Shown: positions 19,724-29,151, counted from the stretch's first letter. The stretch: DNA of 64,000 nt from Paraburkholderia sprentiae WSM5005 (GCF_001865575.2 NZ_CP017561.2:3418001-3482000); one strand, 5' to 3'. Notes: generated by a model not told the origin, from the sequence alone. Made by a program: numbers and translations.

Positions 19724-20050
19724 TCAGCGCGCCCCGTACAGCTCCTTCAGCACGCGCGTCGGCCGGCCGGCGAACAGCGCCGACAAATGCGCCATGCGCG
19801 GGTTCGCGAGGTCGCGGATCGCGGCGTCGTCGGCGAGAATCTGGCGGATCAGCGCGTACTTGCGCAGCCGCTCGGCCTCGTCGAGCTTGACGCCCACGTC
19901 GGCCTCCCGCAGCGCTTCGACCAGATGCCGATACTCGTCCTGCAAATGGACCAAGTCGTTCCACAACGCACGACGGGCCGCCGTCAGCATGCGGCAGGAC
20001 AGCGCGGCGACCGCTTCATAGCGGGCAAAATATTCTGCGTTCGATGTCAT
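19724..20050 (-). CDS. fliT: Flagellar chaperone FliT
   Basis: 108 residues from ATG 20050, overlapping the fliS stop (ATGA). Nearly all helical, with Y-E-A-V-A-A-L-S-C-R-M-L-T-A-A in helix 1 and an R-R-A-L-W-N-D-L-V-H-L-Q-D-E-Y-R-H-L-V-E segment typical of FliT. FliT binds the filament cap FliD before export and in enterics also restrains FlhDC. Family conservation is low, so the name depends partly on position after fliS. Confidence 0.85.
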   Translation of the reverse strand: MTSNAEYFARYEAVAALSCRMLTAARRALWNDLVHLQDEYRHLVEALREADVGVKLDEAERLRKYALIRQILADDAAIRDLANPRMAHLSALFAGRPTRVLKELYGAR

Positions 20051-20481
20051 CTCAGGCTTTCCGCAGCTGGCTGAGCTGCCATCCGCGCGACCTCCGGGGC
20101 TATCCCGATCCATGCCTCTTCGAGGGTCGCGAGCAGACCGTCCACTTCCACGAGCATCGCCTCGCTCTGATTGATATTGGCTTGCAGCAGCCGCCGCGTC
20201 ATATAGCTGTACAACGCGTTCAGCCGTGCGGCGACCTCGCCGCCCACCTCGAGGTTGAGCGACTGTTGCAGCCCGCTTTCGATGATCCGGATCGCCTTGC
20301 TGATCGCCATGCCACGCTCGGCCACGTTGCCCTGCTGCAAATACATGCGGCTTTGCGCGATTGCCTGCCGTGCGCCCTGGTACAACAACACAGTCAGCCG
20401 ATGCGGACTTGCGCCCATCACGGATGTCTCGATGCCGACGCGCGCATACGCGTTGGCTCCAGCGTGTCCCGGCGAAAACAT
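20047..20481 (-). CDS. fliS: Flagellin export chaperone FliS
   Basis: 144 residues from ATG 20481 (M-F-S-P-G-H-A-G-A-N-A-Y-A-R-V-G), with an AGGAGGAGCG ribosome site. Contains A-S-P-H-R-L-T-V-L-L-Y-Q-G-A and L-Y-S-Y-M-T-R-R-L-L-Q-A-N, the two best conserved FliS stretches. FliS wraps around the C-terminus of newly made flagellin in the cytoplasm and hands it to FlhA. First gene of the fliS-fliT-fliK2-fhlB operon, with a good FliA promoter about 94 bases upstream. Confidence 0.95.
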   Translation of the reverse strand: MFSPGHAGANAYARVGIETSVMGASPHRLTVLLYQGARQAIAQSRMYLQQGNVAERGMAISKAIRIIESGLQQSLNLEVGGEVAARLNALYSYMTRRLLQANINQSEAMLVEVDGLLATLEEAWIGIAPEVARMAAQPAAESLR

Positions 20482-20528
20482 CGGCGCTCCTCCTCTCATA
20501 CTGGCTGCGGTTAAGTCGTGGCGTGACC

Positions 20529-20557
20529 GAGCGGCGCGGCGCGTCGCCGCGCCGCTC
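20529..20557 (-). promoter_or_regulatory. Perfect 13-bp hairpin in the fliS leader
   Basis: GAGCGGCGCGGCG (20529-20541) and CGCCGCGCCGCTC (20545-20557) pair perfectly around a 3-nt loop. It lies between the sigma-28 -10 element and the fliS start, so it would form within the first few dozen nucleotides of that transcript. No T-run follows on the minus strand. Alternatively it marks the 3' end of fliE mRNA. Confidence 0.6.
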
Positions 20558-20574
20558 GCTGACATGTACTTTGG

Positions 20575-20602
20575 TTATCGGATGCGCGACGACAAAGCTT
20601 TA
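20575..20602 (-). promoter_or_regulatory. FliA (sigma-28) promoter of fliS operon
   Basis: On the minus strand TAAAGCTT (complement of 20595-20602), 12 bases, then TCCGATAA (complement of 20575-20582), against the consensus TAAAGTTT-N11-GCCGATAA. One mismatch in each half and one extra spacer base. It directs transcription toward fliS. Confidence 0.75.
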
Positions 20603-20732
20603 GGCCGGTGCAAGGAGGGATCGAAAGCGCCGCCGGGGGCGCACAGGAAACGCGGCGCGAGGCTGCCGGATGGTCGGACGGGACTTGCGCAAACCCTCGC
20701 GTAGCCGTCGAGGCCAAGCCGCGCAGCCCCGC

Positions 20733-21068
20733 TCAGATCGACATCTGCGCGATGTCGTTGTACGCGGCGACCAGCTTGTTACGCACCTGCAAGCCGAACT
20801 GGAAGCCGATGTTGGCCTTCTGCATGTCGACCATCACGTCGTTCAGCGACACGTTCGACGCACCAAGTTCGAACGCCTTCGACTCGCCGATCGCCGTCTG
20901 CTGGTCGCTGCTGATCTTGTCGAGCGACGCCTTAAGCGCCGCCGCGAAGTTGGTGGGCGTCGCCGCGCCGGACTGCTCGGCCGCCGGGGTCGCGTCGCCG
21001 GCCGCCTGCGCCGCCATCGCCTGCATCTGTTGCAGCGCCGACGAAAGCGCGTTCACGGGCATGCTCAT
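20733..21068 (-). CDS. fliE: Flagellar hook-basal body protein FliE
   Basis: 111 residues. The C-terminal half has the family pattern [38 protein letters not shown] and [14 protein letters not shown]. FliE joins the MS ring (FliF) to the proximal rod and is among the first exported proteins. GGAGAAAAC precedes the ATG. It is divergent from fliF across 236 bases and followed by the separately promoted fliS operon. Confidence 0.95.
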   Translation of the reverse strand: MSMPVNALSSALQQMQAMAAQAAGDATPAAEQSGAATPTNFAAALKASLDKISSDQQTAIGESKAFELGASNVSLNDVMVDMQKANIGFQFGLQVRNKLVAAYNDIAQMSI

Positions 21069-21304
21069 GTTTTCTCCGTTGGATGTGCGATCGGACCGCC
21101 GGAAGGTGTACCGATCTGGACGAAAGCATAGCAGCGGCCCCTCGCGGAAAGTCCCGAAACTAGGGGGAAAACCCGGCTCTATTCAAGCAATCGGCTTGAG
21201 CGGCGCTGCGGATAATTTCAATGGTGAAAGTCTCTGTCCGTCCGCCCAGCCACGGCGCGGCATCCCGGCAGAACGCCAAGGCATCCCCCGGAGAAACCCG
21301 ACGC

Positions 21305-23092
21305 ATGGATTCGTCAGCCAATTCCTTGATCAACCCCGACGCCCGCATGGGGCTCGCCGGCGCGCAGCCCGCCGCCGGTCAGGCCGCCAGCGGTCAGGCC
21401 GGCGGTGCGGCCGACCTCGGCGGCCTCGGAGGTATCGGCGGCAACTTTGGCCAGCGTCTGTCAGGACTCGCGCAGATGCGCGGCAACCCGCGCGCGCCGC
21501 TCGTGTTCGCGGTGGCGTTGCTGATCGCGGTCATCGCCGGCCTGTTCCTGTGGTCGCGCGCGCCCGACTACAAGGTGCTCTACAGCAATCTGTCCGACCG
21601 TGACGGCGGCTCGATCATCGCCGCTTTGCAGCAGGCCAATATCCCGTACAAGCTGTCAGAAAGCGGCGGCGCGATTCTCGTGCCGGCCGAGCAGGTCCAC
21701 GAGATGCGCCTGCGCCTCGCGTCGCAGGGGCTGCCGAAGAGCGGCTCGGTCGGCTTCGAGCTGATGGACAACCAGAAATTCGGCATCAGCCAGTTCGACG
21801 AGCAGATCAACTATCAGCGCGCGCTCGAGGGCGAACTCGAACGCACGATCGAATCGATCTCGAGCGTCAAATCCGCGCGCGTGCACCTCGCGATTCCGAA
21901 GCCGAGCGTGTTCGTGCGCGAGAAGGAAGCGCCGTCCGCGGCGGTGCTCGTGAACCTGTACCCGGGCCGCATGCTCGACGAAGGCCAGGTCGTCGCGATT
22001 ACGCACATGGTGGCGTCGGCGGTGCCGCAAATGCCGGTGCGCGGCGTGACGATACTCGACCAGGACGGCAACCTGCTCACGCAGCCGACCAACGGCAGCG
22101 GCCTCGATGCCACCCAGCTGAAGTTCCGCCAGCAGATCGAGCGCAACACGCAGCAGCGCATCGACGCGATCCTCGCGCCGCTGTTCGGCGCCGGCAACGC
22201 GCGCTCGCAGGTCAGCGCCGACATCGACTTCTCGCACAGCGAGCAGACCTCCGAGAACTACGGTCCGAATGGCAATCCGCAGCAGGCCGCAATCCGCAGC
22301 CAGCAGTCGAGCAGCGCCACCGAAATGTCGCAGGGCGGCGCCTCGGGGGTGCCGGGCGCGCTGTCGAACCAGCCGCCGCAACCGGCCTCCGCGCCGATCG
22401 TGGCCGGCAACGGCGCGAGCTCGGTCACCACGACGCCGGTCAGCGACCGCAAGGATTCGACCACCAACTATGAGCTCGACAAGACGGTGCGCCACGTGGA
22501 CCAGCCGATGGGCGGCATCCGCCGGCTGTCGGTCGCGGTGGTCGTCAATTATCTGCGGGTCGTCGACCCGAAGGGTCATGTGACGATGCAGCCGGTCAGC
22601 GCCGACAAGCTCGCGCAGATCACGCAGCTCGTGAAGGACGCGATGGGCTTCGACGCGTCGCGCGGCGACTCGGTCAACGTGGTCAACAGCGCGTTCACCA
22701 CCGAGCTCGACCCGAACGCCGATCTGCCGTGGTGGCGCACGCCGGACATGCTCGCGCTCTACAAGCAGATCGCGACGTACCTCGGCATCGGCGCGGTCGC
22801 CCTGTTCCTGTACTTCGTGATGGTGAAGCCGGCGTTGCGCCGCGCGTTCCCGCCGCCGCCCGAGCCGGTTGCCGCGCTGATGTCGCCCGACGAACCGGTG
22901 CTGCTCGACGGCATCCCCGCCGAGGAGCGCGATGGCGCGGTCGTCGAAATCGAAGCGGACAGCGAGAAGCTCGCGCTCGAAAACGCGAAGCACAAATACG
23001 AGCGGAACCTGGAGTTCGCGCGCAGCATCGCGCGTCAGGATCCGAAGATCGTAGCAACCGTCGTCAAGAACTGGGTGTCCGATGAGCGCTGA
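21305..23092 (+). CDS. fliF: Flagellar MS-ring protein FliF
   Basis: 595 residues from ATG 21305 (M-D-S-S-A-N-S-L-I-N-P), preceded by CCGGAGAA. A Gly/Ala-rich N-terminal tail leads to TM1 (about 65-85, V-F-A-V-A-L-L-I-A-V-I-A-G-L-F-L-W), then the ring-building domains with V-L-Y-S-N-L-S-D-R-D-G-G-S-I and Y-Q-R-A-L-E-G-E-L-E-R-T-I, then TM2 (about 490-510) and the C-terminal FliG-binding tail ending N-W-V-S-D-E-R. Slightly longer than the Salmonella protein. Heads the fliFGHIJK operon and overlaps fliG by 11 bases. Confidence 0.96.
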   Translation: MDSSANSLINPDARMGLAGAQPAAGQAASGQAGGAADLGGLGGIGGNFGQRLSGLAQMRGNPRAPLVFAVALLIAVIAGLFLWSRAPDYKVLYSNLSDRDGGSIIAALQQANIPYKLSESGGAILVPAEQVHEMRLRLASQGLPKSGSVGFELMDNQKFGISQFDEQINYQRALEGELERTIESISSVKSARVHLAIPKPSVFVREKEAPSAAVLVNLYPGRMLDEGQVVAITHMVASAVPQMPVRGVTILDQDGNLLTQPTNGSGLDATQLKFRQQIERNTQQRIDAILAPLFGAGNARSQVSADIDFSHSEQTSENYGPNGNPQQAAIRSQQSSSATEMSQGGASGVPGALSNQPPQPASAPIVAGNGASSVTTTPVSDRKDSTTNYELDKTVRHVDQPMGGIRRLSVAVVVNYLRVVDPKGHVTMQPVSADKLAQITQLVKDAMGFDASRGDSVNVVNSAFTTELDPNADLPWWRTPDMLALYKQIATYLGIGAVALFLYFVMVKPALRRAFPPPPEPVAALMSPDEPVLLDGIPAEERDGAVVEIEADSEKLALENAKHKYERNLEFARSIARQDPKIVATVVKNWVSDER

Positions 23093-24077
23093 AGGCGTAG
23101 TGAAGAGCGCGCTGCTGCTGATGTCGATCGGCGAGGAAGAGGCGGCGCAGGTGTTCAAGTTTCTGGGCCCCCGTGAGGTCCAGAAAATCGGCGTCGCGAT
23201 GGCCGCGCTGAAGAGCGTGACGCGCGAACAGGTCGACGAAGTGCTGCAGGAATTCGTGCGCGAGGCCGAGCAGCACACCGGCATGTCGCTCGATTCGAAC
23301 GACTACATCCGCTCGGTGCTGACCAAGGCGCTCGGCGACGACAAGGCCGGCGTGATCATCGACCGGATTCTGCAGGGCAGCGACACGAGCGGCATCGAAG
23401 GCCTGAAGTGGATGGACTCGGCGGCGGTCGCGGAACTCATCAAGAACGAGCATCCGCAGATCATCGCGACGATCCTCGTGCATCTGGACCGCGATCAGGC
23501 TTCGGAGATCGTCGCCTGCTTCACGGATCGCCTGCGCAACGACGTGCTGCTGCGCATCGCGACGCTGGACGGCATCCAGCCGGCCGCGCTGCGCGAGCTC
23601 GACGACGTGCTGACCGGCCTGCTCTCCGGCAGCGACAACCTGAAGCGCAGCCCGATGGGCGGCATCCGTACGGCGGCCGAGATTCTCAACTTCATGTCGA
23701 GCAACCACGAGGAAGGCGTGCTCGAAAACGTGCGCCAGTACGACGCGGAGCTCGCGCAGAAAATCGTCGACCAGATGTTCGTGTTCGAGAACCTGCTCGA
23801 CCTCGAAGACCGCGCGATCCAGCTGCTGCTGAAGGAAGTCGAATCCGAGGCGCTGATCATCTCGCTGAAGGGTGCCCCGCCCGCGCTGCGCCAGAAGTTC
23901 CTGTCGAACATGTCGCAACGCGCGGCCGAGTTGCTCGCCGAAGATCTCGACGCACGCGGTCCGGTGCGCGTGTCCGAAGTCGAGACGCAGCAGCGCCGCA
24001 TCCTGCAGATCGTGCGCAACCTGGCCGAGAGCGGACAGATCGTGCTAGGCGGCAAGGCGGAAGACGCCTATGTCTGA
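23082..24077 (+). CDS. fliG: Flagellar motor switch protein FliG
   Basis: 331 residues, the normal length. N-terminal FliF-binding domain starts K-S-A-L-L-L-M-S-I-G-E-E-E-A-A; the middle domain has E-H-P-Q-I-I-A-T-I-L-V-H-L and the C-terminal domain carries the charged torque helix (L-L-L-K-E-V-E-S-E-A-L-I-I-S-L-K-G-A). It forms the upper C-ring and meets the stator MotA. The start lies inside the last codons of fliF, and the stop overlaps fliH by eight bases. Confidence 0.97.
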   Translation: MSAEGVVKSALLLMSIGEEEAAQVFKFLGPREVQKIGVAMAALKSVTREQVDEVLQEFVREAEQHTGMSLDSNDYIRSVLTKALGDDKAGVIIDRILQGSDTSGIEGLKWMDSAAVAELIKNEHPQIIATILVHLDRDQASEIVACFTDRLRNDVLLRIATLDGIQPAALRELDDVLTGLLSGSDNLKRSPMGGIRTAAEILNFMSSNHEEGVLENVRQYDAELAQKIVDQMFVFENLLDLEDRAIQLLLKEVESEALIISLKGAPPALRQKFLSNMSQRAAELLAEDLDARGPVRVSEVETQQRRILQIVRNLAESGQIVLGGKAEDAYV

Positions 24078-24753
24078 TCCGCAAGCCCCGGCAAAGGAAA
24101 GCCTCTCGGCCTACCAGCGCTGGGAGATGGCGTCGTTCGACCCGGTCCCACCGGCACCGCCGCAGGCCGAACCCGAATTCGACGAGCGCGCGTTCGAAGC
24201 CGAACTCGAGCGGCGCCGCGAGGCCGCGCACGTGCAGGGCGTCGCGTCCGGTCATGTGGCCGGCCAGGCGCTCGGCTATCAGGCGGGCTACGACCAGGGG
24301 CACGCACAGGGTTTCGCGCAGGGCCAGACCGAGGCGCGCGAGGAAGCGATGCGGCTCGCCGCGCTCGCCGAAACCTTCAAGACCGCACTCGATGGCGCGC
24401 AGCACGCGATCTCCGAAACACTGATTGCACTCGCGCTCGACATCGCGCAGCAGGTCGTGCGCCAGCACGTGCAGCACGACCCGACCGCGCTGATCGCGGC
24501 CGCGCGCGAGGTGCTCGCGGCCGAGCCCGCGCTCGCCGGCGCCCCGGCGCTGATCGTGAGTCCCGCCGACCTGCCGGTCGTCGAGGCGTACCTGCTCGAA
24601 GAACTGCAAACGCGCGGCTGGACCGTGCGCACCGATGCGTCGGTGGAGCGTGGCGGTTGCCGCGCGCAGGCCGGCACCGGCGAAGTCGACGCGGGCATCG
24701 ACACGCGCTGGCAGCGCGTCGCCGCCGCGCTCGGCAAAGTGAGTACGTGGTGA
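24070..24753 (+). CDS. fliH: Flagellar export ATPase regulator FliH
   Basis: 227 residues. An N-terminal W-x-M-x-S-F region (Y-Q-R-W-E-M-A-S-F) is the usual FliN/FlhA-binding tip. The middle contains G-x-x-x-G repeats ([21 protein letters not shown]) typical of FliH helices, and the C-terminal domain binds FliI. It holds the ATPase at the C-ring and restrains it. The stop overlaps the fliI GTG start. Confidence 0.94.
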   Translation: MSDPQAPAKESLSAYQRWEMASFDPVPPAPPQAEPEFDERAFEAELERRREAAHVQGVASGHVAGQALGYQAGYDQGHAQGFAQGQTEAREEAMRLAALAETFKTALDGAQHAISETLIALALDIAQQVVRQHVQHDPTALIAAAREVLAAEPALAGAPALIVSPADLPVVEAYLLEELQTRGWTVRTDASVERGGCRAQAGTGEVDAGIDTRWQRVAAALGKVSTW

Positions 24754-26390
24754 AGCCGACTGTCGACGAGATCCGCGCGAGCGATCTGACGCCGCTCGAG
24801 CGCGAGCTCGCGTTGGCGTCGTTCGGCCCGGAGGCGCTGGCCGACGTCGAGTCGGCCAGTACCGCCGAGCCCGCGGATTCCACACCGCAAGCGTCGACGG
24901 ATGAGCATCCCACGCCAGGCGCGGCGGCGAGCCGCGAGTCCGCCGCGCTGGACCCGGCTGCGCGCGCCGCCGGCTCCGCTCATGCTGCGGGCGCGCCGTC
25001 CTATGATCCCGCGCTCGACATCAATCCCTACATGCAGGCTTGGCGCGGCCGGCTCGAGGGGCTGCGCGCACGCAACGCGATCGCGAAGCCGCTGCGCGCC
25101 TGCGGGCGCCTGACACGTGCGGCCGGGCTGGTGCTCGAAGCGGTCGGCCTGCGTCTGTCGGTCGGCGCGGAAGTGATGATCGAACTGCCGCCCGGCAGTT
25201 CGCTGCCGATGGCCGAAGCCGAAGTGGTCGGCTTCTCCGGCGACAAGCTGTTCCTTATGCCGACCACCGAAGCGATCGGCCTGTTGCCCGGCGCCCGCGT
25301 CTATCCGCTCGAAAGCGCGCCGATCGCGGACCCGCTTGCGGGCGCGAAGCGCCTGCCGGTCGGCTGGGAACTGCTCGGCCGCGTGCTCGACGCATCGGGC
25401 CGTCCGCTCGACGGACTCGGCCCGCTCGGCACGCAAACGGACGCGCCGCTGTCCGCGCCGGTCATCAATCCGCTCAATCGCGAGCCGATTCACAAGGTGC
25501 TCGACGTCGGCGTGCGCGCGATCAACGCGCTGCTGACCGTCGGCCGTGGTCAACGCATGGGGCTGTTCGCGGGTTCGGGCGTCGGTAAATCGGTGCTGCT
25601 CGGCACGATGGCGCGCTACACCAGCGCCGAGGTGATCGTGATCGGCCTGATCGGCGAACGCGGCCGCGAAGTGAAGGAGTTCATCGAACAGATTCTCGGC
25701 GAAGAAGGATTGGCGCGCTCCGTCGTGATCGCCGCGCCGGCCGACGTCTCGCCGCTCCTGCGGATGCAGGCCGCCGCGTACTCGACGTCGCTCGCCGAAT
25801 ACTTCCGCGACCAGGGCAAGCACGTGCTGCTTCTGATGGACTCGCTGACCCGCTACGCGATGGCGCAGCGCGAAATCGCGCTGGCCGTGGGCGAGCCGCC
25901 CGCAACCAAGGGCTATCCGCCGTCGGTGTTCGCGAAGCTGCCGGCGCTGGTCGAGCGCACCGGCAACGGGCCGGCGGGCGGCGGCTCGATTACCGCGTTC
26001 TACACCGTGCTCACCGAAGGCGACGATCAGCAGGACCCGATCGCCGACTCGGCGCGCGCGATTCTCGACGGCCACATCGTGCTGTCGCGCTCGCTCGCCG
26101 AGGCCGGCCACTACCCGGCGATCGATATCGAAGCGTCGATTAGCCGGGCAATGACCGCGCTAATCGACGAAAACCACCTGAATAAAACGCGTATGTTCAG
26201 GCAGATGCTGTCGCGCTATCAGCGCAACCGCGATCTGATCAACGTCGGTGCGTATTCGAGTGGGCGCGACGCGGTGCTCGATCGGGCGATCGCGCTGTAT
26301 CCGCGGATGGAAGCGTTCCTGCAGCAAGGCTTTCGCGAGTGCGCGAACTTCCAGCCGAGCATCGACATGCTGAACACGCTGTTTGCCTAG
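24750..26390 (+). CDS. fliI: Flagellum-specific ATP synthase FliI
   Basis: 546 residues from GTG 24750, overlapping the fliH stop (GTGA); an adjacent GTG at 24747 is equally possible. Walker A A-G-S-G-V-G-K-S at 274-281, the R-G-R-E-V-K-E-F segment, and Walker [11 protein letters not shown]. The N-terminal extension of about 90 residues, rich in Ala/Pro/Ser, makes it longer than Salmonella FliI (456). It hexamerises at the export gate and, with FliJ, unfolds or releases export substrates from chaperones. Confidence 0.96.
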   Translation: MKPTVDEIRASDLTPLERELALASFGPEALADVESASTAEPADSTPQASTDEHPTPGAAASRESAALDPAARAAGSAHAAGAPSYDPALDINPYMQAWRGRLEGLRARNAIAKPLRACGRLTRAAGLVLEAVGLRLSVGAEVMIELPPGSSLPMAEAEVVGFSGDKLFLMPTTEAIGLLPGARVYPLESAPIADPLAGAKRLPVGWELLGRVLDASGRPLDGLGPLGTQTDAPLSAPVINPLNREPIHKVLDVGVRAINALLTVGRGQRMGLFAGSGVGKSVLLGTMARYTSAEVIVIGLIGERGREVKEFIEQILGEEGLARSVVIAAPADVSPLLRMQAAAYSTSLAEYFRDQGKHVLLLMDSLTRYAMAQREIALAVGEPPATKGYPPSVFAKLPALVERTGNGPAGGGSITAFYTVLTEGDDQQDPIADSARAILDGHIVLSRSLAEAGHYPAIDIEASISRAMTALIDENHLNKTRMFRQMLSRYQRNRDLINVGAYSSGRDAVLDRAIALYPRMEAFLQQGFRECANFQPSIDMLNTLFA

Positions 26391-26413
26391 GGTCAGGGCC
26401 GAGGAGGCTGACG

Positions 26414-26863
26414 ATGTCGAAACACTTTCCGATCAAGACGCTGATCGGTCTCGCGCAGGACGACGTGGACGCCGCCGCGCAGCGGCTCGGCCGCGCGCAG
26501 CGCGAGCGCAACGATGTGCAGGCGCAACTCGATTCGCTCGTGCAGTACCGCGACGAGTACTACGCGCGTTTCACCGAGAGCGCGCAGTCGGGCATGCCGG
26601 CCGGCAACATGCGCAACTTCCAGGCGTTCATCGACACGCTCGACGCCGCGATCGAGCAGCAGCGCAACCTGTTTGCGGCGGCGAGCGCGCGCGTCGAGGC
26701 GGCGAAGCCCGACTGGCAGCGCCACAAGCAGAAACTCGGCTCGTACGAAGTGCTGCAGGCGCGCGGCGAGGCGGCCGAGGCGCAGGTTGCCGCGCGGCGC
26801 GAGCAGCGCGACGCCGACGAACACGCGGCGCGAATTCTGCGCATGCGCGCCGACGGCGCGTGA
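26414..26863 (+). CDS. fliJ: Flagellar export protein FliJ
   Basis: 149 residues from ATG 26414, with a GGAGG site. Predicted to be an almost continuous antiparallel coiled coil (I-K-T-L-I-G-L-A-Q-D-D-V-D-A-A-A-Q-R-L then the long Arg/Glu-rich helix), as in FliJ, which resembles the gamma subunit of F-ATPase. It links the FliI ring to FlhA. Conservation is low, and position between fliI and fliK supports the call. Ends 61 bases before fliK. Confidence 0.92.
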   Translation: MSKHFPIKTLIGLAQDDVDAAAQRLGRAQRERNDVQAQLDSLVQYRDEYYARFTESAQSGMPAGNMRNFQAFIDTLDAAIEQQRNLFAAASARVEAAKPDWQRHKQKLGSYEVLQARGEAAEAQVAARREQRDADEHAARILRMRADGA

Positions 26864-26924
26864 GGCGTTGCCTCGCGGCTAACGCCTGACGGCACACCCG
26901 TTTGACGGATTCACAGGATTCCTT

Positions 26925-28442
26925 ATGTCGCTCCTTTCACAGATCGGCTCACAACTGAACGCGCTGCTCGACACGAGCGGCAATGCGTCGGGCAGCGCGG
27001 CCGCGAGCGCCGCGGTCAACGCGAGCGCGTTCGCGCAGACCTTGCAGCAAAGCATCGACCAGCAGAACAGCGCGAATCAACGGCAGAGCAGTTCCGCGAC
27101 GGCATCGCAATCGACGGCGCCGGGCGCGCCCAGTGCGCCGCCGCCCGCGCCCGCTTCCGCGCAGCAGAGCGCGAGCAGTAGCCAGAACGGCAGCGCCGCG
27201 GCGAGCAACGGCGCGTCGTCCACGACATCGACGACACAGACGCAACAGCCATCCAACAGCCAGTCGAGCGCAACGCAAGCGAAGCAGAAGGACACCAAGG
27301 CGCAGACCGACGCCGGCGCGCTCGCCGCCGCGGCGGCTGCCGCCCAGGCTCAGGCGCAAGCGCAGGCACAGGCCACCGCCAACAATAACGCCGACGCGAG
27401 CGCGACCGCCACGACCGATGCCGCCAGCTCCGTCGCCGATGCGGTGAGCGCGCTGGCCGGCAGGGCCGCGAACGCGCTCACCGGCACCGTCGCAAGCAGG
27501 AAAGGCGCGGTCGATCCGAAGTCGCTGCAGGATGCGTTGCAGAGTGCGCTGTCCGCGCTATCGAGCGGCCAGGGTACGGTGCCCGCGCAGGCGCTCGCAA
27601 GCGGCGCGGCCGCGAAGGCGGCGAGCGTATCGAGCGCGGCGGGCGGTCTGGGCAGCACGAAGAGCGGTCTGAACGGCACGACCAGTGACAAGACACTCGC
27701 GAACGGCCTGTCCGTCGACGGCAAGAGCGCCTCGACGAGCCACACCACGGTGACGACGGCGACGGCCGCCGCAACTGCGCTGGCCGATCCATCGGCAGCG
27801 AAGTCGGCCGCCGATGCGGCGAGCGCCGCGGCCGCGACGGCCGGCCAGGCGGACAACCTCGCGTCGGCGCGCAGCGCGTCCGATGCGGCGAACGCCGCGC
27901 TGGCCGCGACCCAAGCGGCGGCCAACGCCGCCAGCACGACGGCGGCGGCGCAGAGCACCGGCAACGCGAGCGCGGCAGCCGCCGCGAACGCGCTGACGCC
28001 GCAGGTCGGCACGACCGACTGGGAAGACGCGTTGAGCCAGAAGGTGGTGTTCTTGTCGAATGCGCATTCGCAGAGTGCCGAGCTGACCCTCAATCCGAAG
28101 GATCTCGGGCCATTGCAGGTGGTGTTGCAAGTTGCGGATAGCCATGCGCATGCGCTGTTTGTTTCGCAGCATCAGTCGGTGCGGGAAGCGGTCGAGGCGG
28201 CGTTGCCGAAGCTTCGTGAGGCTATGGAGTCCAACGGGATTGGGCTGGGGAGTGCGAGTGTGAGTGATGGGTTTGCCCGGCAGAGCGGGCAGCAGCAGCA
28301 GAGCGCTGGCGCGGGTGGATCGGGCAGGGGCGCCGGCCGCGGTGGCGGCTCGCTCGGCGGTGATGGTTCGGTGGACTCCGGTGAGGCCGTTTCTAGTGTT
28401 GCCGTGCGGCAGCAGGTTGGGTTGGTCGATACGTTTGCCTGA
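26925..28442 (+). CDS. fliK: Flagellar hook-length control protein FliK
   Basis: 505 residues. Residues 1-350 are Ala/Ser/Thr/Gln-rich and probably disordered, the secreted ruler portion. The C-terminal Flg_hook domain (about 365-470) shows W-E-D-A-L-S-Q-K-V-V-F-L-S, S-A-E-L-T-L-N-P-K-D-L-G-P-L-Q-V and V-R-E-A-V-E-A-A-L-P-K-L-R-E-A-M, which touches FlhB-C to switch export from hook to filament. A Gln/Gly-rich tail follows. The gene ends 18 bases before copy 2 of the long inverted repeat, which separates it from fliL. Confidence 0.93.
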   Translation: MSLLSQIGSQLNALLDTSGNASGSAAASAAVNASAFAQTLQQSIDQQNSANQRQSSSATASQSTAPGAPSAPPPAPASAQQSASSSQNGSAAASNGASSTTSTTQTQQPSNSQSSATQAKQKDTKAQTDAGALAAAAAAAQAQAQAQAQATANNNADASATATTDAASSVADAVSALAGRAANALTGTVASRKGAVDPKSLQDALQSALSALSSGQGTVPAQALASGAAAKAASVSSAAGGLGSTKSGLNGTTSDKTLANGLSVDGKSASTSHTTVTTATAAATALADPSAAKSAADAASAAAATAGQADNLASARSASDAANAALAATQAAANAASTTAAAQSTGNASAAAAANALTPQVGTTDWEDALSQKVVFLSNAHSQSAELTLNPKDLGPLQVVLQVADSHAHALFVSQHQSVREAVEAALPKLREAMESNGIGLGSASVSDGFARQSGQQQQSAGAGGSGRGAGRGGGSLGGDGSVDSGEAVSSVAVRQQVGLVDTFA

Positions 28443-28460
28443 AGAGGCGCCTGCTTTTTT

Positions 28461-29001
28461 CGTTGTTCTGGCTTTGTTGGCCTTTCCTTGATTGCTTGTC
28501 GGTCTATTGGCGTTGCCCCTGTGCGGGGCGGCACCTACTTTCTTTGCTGCTGCAAAGAAAGTAGGCAAAGAAGACAGCTCACACCGCAAATTCTTAAGCG
28601 GGTCCCTCGGTCCGCCTCCGGCAGTGGTGCATCTGGAATCCGTGCTCCCGCACATTCGGCCGTAGTGACAAGGCAGTCATTCTTCCGGCGGCGCTGCGCG
28701 CGCCGAAACCCCGTTCCCAAACCATCGGTCGGTTTCCCTGGCAGACCCGTCCACGACGCACGCAGTGCGGAGTGGGAAGCATGACGGCTTTGTCACTGCC
28801 GTCGAATGTGCGGGGGCACGGATTCCAGATGCACCACTACCTCCTCCAAGCCAGGGGACCCGCTTAAGAGCTGGCGGTGTAAAGCTGTCTTCTTTGCCTA
28901 CTTTCTTTGCAGCAGCAAAGAAAGTAGGTGCCGCCCCGCACAGGGGCAACGCCAATAGACCGACAAGCAATCAAGGAAAGGCACCCAAGCCAGAACAAGG
29001 A
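28461..29001. repeat. Long inverted-repeat element, copy 2 (reverse orientation)
   Basis: Reverse complement of the element at 17263-17803, nearly identical apart from scattered substitutions (for example the spacer side reads CATGCTTCCCACTCCGC where copy 1 has CATTCTTCCCACTTCGC). Same architecture: outer CCTTTCCTTG tails, perfect CCTACTTTCTTTGC stem-loops near 28532 and mirrored near 28897-28928, and a central spacer at about 28689-28772. It lies between fliK and fliL, both on the plus strand, and would form a very large hairpin in any transcript running from fliK into fliL. The remaining 150 bases up to fliL show no clear promoter and hold a short A-rich run. Confidence 0.9.
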
Positions 29002-29151
29002 AAGCCCAACCAGACCAGAACAAAGACAAAAAAAACACCCAAAAACCTGAGATAACCAGAAATAGCCCTTCTTTTCGACCCATAGCGCCGCAGGCAAATC
29101 AACAACAATCACCCTAACCCTTACTAGGCTGGCAAAAAGCCCGCAACCCAC

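Noticed and set aside
17263..29001. Composite transposon formed by the two inverted copies
   Set aside because: No transposase, integrase or target-site duplication is seen, and the enclosed genes are core flagellar genes.
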